The notes under the pieces: model-generated
Told to the model about the DNA's origin: nothing
The model's database searches: none
Seen by the model: only the letters and a program-made list of their open reading frames with translations
Translations under genes and position numbers: made by a program
Assembly (NCBI GenBank): GCA_963402885.1
Contig: OY727099.1
Coordinates: 17,131,001-17,195,000 of the forward strand
Direction: 5' to 3'
DNA length: 64,000 nucleotides
From: Antedon bifida
Lineage: Eukaryota; Echinodermata; Crinoidea; Comatulida; Antedonidae
Shown here: piece by piece, positions 61,001 through 64,000 of the stretch
Position numbering within the stretch: position 1 is the first letter of the stretch
How the letters are laid out: the number at the start of each line of letters is the position of its first letter

Positions 61001-63052
61001 CTAAGGATTTTCTTAGGTAATCGCCTACAATCTCTTCTTGACATATTCGCATTTTGCGCTCTGATGCAAATAAACCTGGACAGAATCTGAAAAAGAAAAT
61101 ACTGCATTTACTTACTGACTGGGTTATCATTAGTTTGGATAACAATTATTATAACTATTATAATTTACATACCTCCGCAGCGCCCGTTGTTGACTCCAGT
61201 TTATTCTGCATTTGTTCATCACTGCTAGGCATTTTTTGGCATCCATTTGGGGATAAACGAAATTGATTGGAATGGCTGGTGGTGGTGAGGCTATTGTCTC
61301 GGTGACAAGTTTTAGTGGCTGAATTTGAAAAACATAAATATATTCATCATTACTATTAATTATAATATAAAATGATATAATATATACTGTATTTGCCAGC
61401 CTGTATATTTGTATAGACTTTATTACTGTATATAAAGAGTTTTTTTTTCATTTACTACAGTACTGTATACATGTTATATTTTTATATGTACATTGATTAA
61501 AATAAATTTATGAATTACAATTTATTAATGTTTTTTAATGTACATCTTTGTGTTTATTTATATCAAGTTGGCTGTAAAACTTACTCGTCCTTGAGTTGTG
61601 AGGGACATTTTCCCATCAACTATTTCTTTTCTCACAAGGCCATGTGCCATGTTCTTTAGTTCTGCTGGATACACATGTACTTGATTTGTTGTCGCACTTA
61701 TTTCTTTAACAGCATTCACAATCGTTGCAAATGCTTGTTCCTTTATAGATTTACAAAAGTGGCTTTCTGTTTCAGCTAGCACCAGCTTCAGATTGCAGTT
61801 AGTGCATTTTAGAGGCACCTTTAAAATGGACTGTTCCACAATTGGTGGAATTGACTGAATGTTGTGAGGGGTCAATACGTTGTCACAACTGAAGCATTCA
61901 ATTTCTCCTCTTCCAACTGCCTTAAAGACTTTCTGTATGCAGAAATTGCAATAGAAATGTTGACACGGTGTCTGTATACTGTCAACAGAAAGTAGATTGC
62001 CACAAACATTGCATTCGTATATATTATCAGCATCATCAAAAATACGATATTGGCGATTTAAAGCGAGTTCGCTTTGTGCCGATACAAAATTTCCCCTAAT
62101 GTTACGGGAATCAGGAAACTTGTATTGTTTCAACCGTCTTCCTGGTCTCAATTGCTGCCTCAATAAGTAGCAAGCAAGGCATTTCGATGTATGTAATTTA
62201 GCTAATTGAAAAAATGGTGATATGGTCTGTCCTTTAATAACTTTTGAGTGACATGTTGAACAGATCCATTCAAAATGTATGTCATTTATTTGTAGTTGAA
62301 TTTTCATATTCTCACTTTTATACTTTTTTTCATTTTCTTTAATTTTTTTACCACAGCAATGACAGATGGAGTCTATAGCCCTCTCATGAAACTGCTCCTC
62401 CCTGTAAAAAAATTATATCATCAATCTATGAATTTAAAAAAAAAACAATTGGGCGCAACAGTGCAATGTTGGGTTTCGTATTATTAGTTATAACTAATTA
62501 GTTATATGCTATGCCTATAATATACTATCATGCCTACACTGTCAGACTGGTCTAGGCATATAGGCTAGTAGTAGGGCCTAGTATTATTAATATTTAATTA
62601 TATTTATAATATTCTAAAATCTAAATAATAATTTTATTTTGTCAACAATAAATAATGCCAAACTGTAGGCCTAGAAAAAAAAACAAATAACTATGTTTTA
62701 ATAATAGTAAATATCAAATTTTCTAGCGTTGGGCCTAGCGTCATCCTAGGCCCCCACCTATACCGCTCTTGTCGCGGTCATCACCTAGGCCTGAGCGCTC
62801 CGCTGAAATCGCCGATACGCTGATCGTATAAAAAAGGGTTGCACATTACGGGATTTTACCAGGTTTCTAACCAGCAACTCTATTTAAACCTTTGCTCAAT
62901 TGAATCATATACAAATTTTGTTTTACATAATATTTGCTGTTTATCTACAAAAAATTACATTTAAACAAAAACAGTAAAATAATACGATCATTTTTGTTCA
63001 CTTACGTTTGTTTACTATTTGTAGCGCTAGCCATAGTATTTCCTGGTTTCAT
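58037..63052 (-). CDS. RAG1-like transposase, 917 residues, 12 exons
   Basis: Exons in transcript order: 63052-63006, 62401-61585, 61318-61173, 61086-60877, 60728-60474, 60369-60293, 60080-59884, 59593-59461, 59367-59159, 59080-58937, 58659-58452, 58347-58037. All introns are GT/AG, phases agree throughout, and the sum is 2754 nt with no internal stop. Residues 29-93 hold a RAG1-type zinc region (C29/C32, C63/C66, H86, C90/C93). A C3HC4 RING follows (C146, C149, C162, H164, C167, C170, C185, C188), then a zinc knuckle (C215, C218, H230 or C232). The DDE core has FGGDKGGD (D427), CFGDYD (D503), YSCIYC (C522/C525), IPALHISLGLFKKM (587-599), a coiled-coil-like stretch (630-697), HMLEHH (H838/H843) and LLSEQGGE (E860). 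These correspond in order to RAG1 D600, D708, C727/C730, the ALHCDIG segment, H937/H942 and E962. Predicted role: cut-and-paste transposition, with the RING a probable ubiquitin ligase. N-RAG-TP, Chapaev or RAG1L/Transib assignment is open. The start codon is supported by an aligned exon 1 remnant in copy 1. Confidence 0.92.
61585..62401 (-). other. Exon 2: RAG1-type zinc region plus RING module
   Basis: This 817-nt exon encodes residues 16-288 and holds the whole RAG1 N-terminal-like module. ICHCCG, FEWICSTC and LHTSKCLAC match in order and spacing the RAG1 elements ICRICG, TEFCHNCW and WHPHTPSCDIC. The RING spacing is C-x2-C-x12-C-x-H-x2-C-x2-C-x14-C-x2-C, followed by KCTNC...HFC in the place of RAG1 zinc finger A. 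The acceptor is TTTTTACAG and the donor GTAAGT (61584-61579). A residual short frame runs a few codons past the donor and is not used. Confidence 0.9.
62402..63005 (-). other. Intron 1, with a segment conserved in copy 1
   Basis: This 604-nt intron separates the tiny first exon from the zinc/RING exon. Around 62700-62870 it shares GTGCAACCC...TTTATA, GATGACCG and GCTAGGCCCAA with copy 1 (10650-10790), even though most coding exons of copy 1 are lost. It also holds an AGGCCTAG cluster near 62560-62580. Confidence 0.7.
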
Positions 63053-63081
63053 GTACTGTACTAAATGTGATTAAAATCTGC

Positions 63082-63101
63082 TTTATAAGATTTTTTTATA
63101 T
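63082..63101 (-). promoter_or_regulatory. Possible TATA elements upstream of the transposase start
   Basis: On the minus strand, ATATAAAAAAATCTTATAAAG lies about 30-50 bp before the start codon at 63052, giving two TATA-like boxes inside the transposon 5' end. AT-rich sequence makes chance matches likely, so this is tentative. Confidence 0.4.
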
Positions 63102-63218
63102 TTTAAGCGTGGTCAAACAATAACATGTTTATGTTTTAACCAAATGAATTTAATATTGAACAAAAACAGTATGTTAAGAATTATTAAACTAATAAGTACT
63201 ACAAGGTGAAAAAAATAG

Positions 63219-63250
63219 CTATCGATCTCGCGAAAATACGATCGATAGCG
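63219..63250. repeat. Hairpin in the 5' terminal region of the transposon
   Basis: Perfect 10-bp arms GCTATCGATC and GATCGATAGC enclose a 12-base loop, about 95 bp inside the gene-5' terminus. The decayed copies have lost this end, so conservation cannot be judged. Confidence 0.7.
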
Positions 63251-63298
63251 AAAATCATAATTTGCGCCGTTGCTCGAGCGTCGTCTGCTAATATTGAG

Positions 63299-63344
63299 GG
63301 CGCTTGACTTTTATTAATATTTATTACATGATGGAACAGCTGTG
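63299..63344. promoter_or_regulatory. Right (gene-5') terminus with bipartite inverted repeat, 22-bp spacer
   Basis: Read inward from 63344 on the minus strand: CACAGCTGTTCC at positions 1-12, AAGTC at 35-39 (63306-63310) and GCGCC at 42-46 (63299-63303). Box order and box-to-box distance equal those of the left end, but the spacer after the terminal 12-mer is 9 bp longer. GTAT at 63345-63348 is the right target duplication. Confidence 0.72.
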
Positions 63345-64000
63345 GTATGCACTTTGATGTTTTTGTGTGAAAAGTTTCATCGAAATGCACAAAATGGTCT
63401 CAAACGTCTCCAAATCCGTTTTGAAGCTATTCTTATCACTTTGGTGTTTTTTTGTTAACAAGTTTTTTCAAAATGCACAAAATGGTCTAAAACGTCTCCA
63501 AATGCGATTTGAAGCTATTTTGTGTGAAAAGTTTTATCGAAATGCTCAAAATGGTCTAAAACGATTTCAAATGTGATTTTAAGCACTTTGATGTTTTTGT
63601 GTAATCAAGTTTCATCGAAATGCACAAAATGGTCTAAAACGTCTCCAAATGCGATTTGAAGCTATTTTGTGCACTTTGATGTTTTGTGTGAAAAGTTTCA
63701 TCGAAATGCACAAAATTGTCTAAAACGTCTCCTAATACGATATTAAGCTATTGTATGCACTTTGATGTTTTTGTGTGAAAAGTTTCACCGAAATGCACAA
63801 AATGGTCTAAAACGTCTCCAAATCCTTTTTGAAGCTATTCTAAGCACTTTGGTGTTTTTATGTTAACAATTTTTTTCGAAATGCACAAAATGGTCTAAAA
63901 GGTCCTCAAATGCGATTTGAAGCTATTTTGTGCACTTTAATGTTTTTTGTGAAAAGTTTTATAGAAATGCTGAAAATGGTTTTAAACGGTTTCAAATGTG
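63345..64000. repeat. Satellite B, block 2
   Basis: The array resumes with the second half of the interrupted monomer (GTATGCACTTTGATG) and runs to the end of the window. The last 180 bp repeat, with few changes, a run of variants found near 51950-52140 (AGGTC in place of ACGTC, GCTGAAAATGGTTTTAAACGG), another sign of block duplication in satellite B. Confidence 0.95.

Larger units (their letters stand above)
54912..63344 (-). mobile_element. Complete RAG1-like DNA transposon (8433 bp) with intact transposase gene
   Basis: Both termini are inverted copies: CACAGCTGTTCC at 54912-54923 and its reverse complement at 63333-63344. The interrupted satellite B monomer CTATTGTATGCACTTTG is reconstituted if GTAT (54908-54911 and 63345-63348) is the target duplication. 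The element carries one 12-exon gene on the minus strand (63052 to 58037) for a RAG1-like transposase. A 3.1-kb non-coding 3' region holds a 483-bp tandem array. No second gene, and in particular no kelch-type RAG2-like gene, is visible on either strand. The CAC-initiated ends fit the Transib/RAG and Chapaev groups. From memory, Transib and ProtoRAG use 5-bp duplications and Chapaev 4-bp, so the 4 bp seen here leaves the exact family open. The intact frame and perfect duplication suggest recent insertion. Confidence 0.92.

Noticed and set aside
60913-61266. Short alternative frames at 60913-61107 (minus) and 61054-61266 (plus)
   Set aside because: They are out-of-frame or antisense shadows of transposase exons 3 and 4.
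53206-63576. Plus-strand frames of 60-69 codons in satellite B (53206-53388, 53631-53834, 63367-63576)
   Set aside because: They are read-through of the 87-bp (29-codon) monomer and show only the satellite repeat.
1-64000. tRNA, rRNA or other structured RNA genes
   Set aside because: I found no tRNA-like A/B boxes in a foldable context and no rRNA-like sequence in the unique segments.

Overview
Eukaryotic, strongly AT-rich genomic DNA, almost entirely repetitive. The one complete gene is split into 12 exons with canonical GT/AG introns. Short AGGCCTAG-type clusters occur inside the inserted elements. Together with a RAG1-like transposon these suggest a marine invertebrate, perhaps an echinoderm or other deuterostome; this is a low-confidence guess and a mollusc is not excluded.

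Layout. (1) About 39 kb of satellite A (monomer about 186 bp) fills 1-47505 between insertions. It shows several levels of higher-order duplication, including three near-identical 1089-bp units and one short inverted block. (2) Four insertions interrupt satellite A: a decayed RAG1-like element (10425-13199), a foldback element with very long inverted arms and a TAG target duplication (14802-16685), a second decayed RAG1-like element (22503-24473), and a 1.77-kb element with 29-bp terminal inverted repeats and an AAAT duplication (32025-33791). (3) At 47505/47506 satellite A abuts satellite B (monomer about 87 bp), which runs to 54911 and resumes at 63345. (4) Satellite B is split by an 8433-bp DNA transposon (54912-63344) with 12-bp terminal inverted repeats starting CACAGCTG and a GTAT target duplication.

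The key object is that transposon. Splicing 12 minus-strand exons between 63052 and 58037 gives one uninterrupted 917-residue frame, with every exon phase agreeing. The protein has a RAG1-type N-terminal zinc region, a C3HC4 RING, a following zinc knuckle, and a RAG1/Transib-like DDE core with candidate catalytic residues D427, D503 and E860, a CxxC pair (C522/C525) and an H-x4-H pair (H838/H843). No RAG2-like gene is visible. Both termini share a bipartite layout, CACAGCTGTTCC then AAGTCnnGCGCC, separated by 13 bp at the gene's 3' end and 22 bp at its 5' end. This resembles the 12/23 asymmetry of V(D)J recombination signals. The intact frame and perfect duplication suggest a young, possibly active element; the two other copies are old, damaged relatives on the opposite strand.

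I see no tRNA, rRNA, CRISPR array or ordinary host gene.
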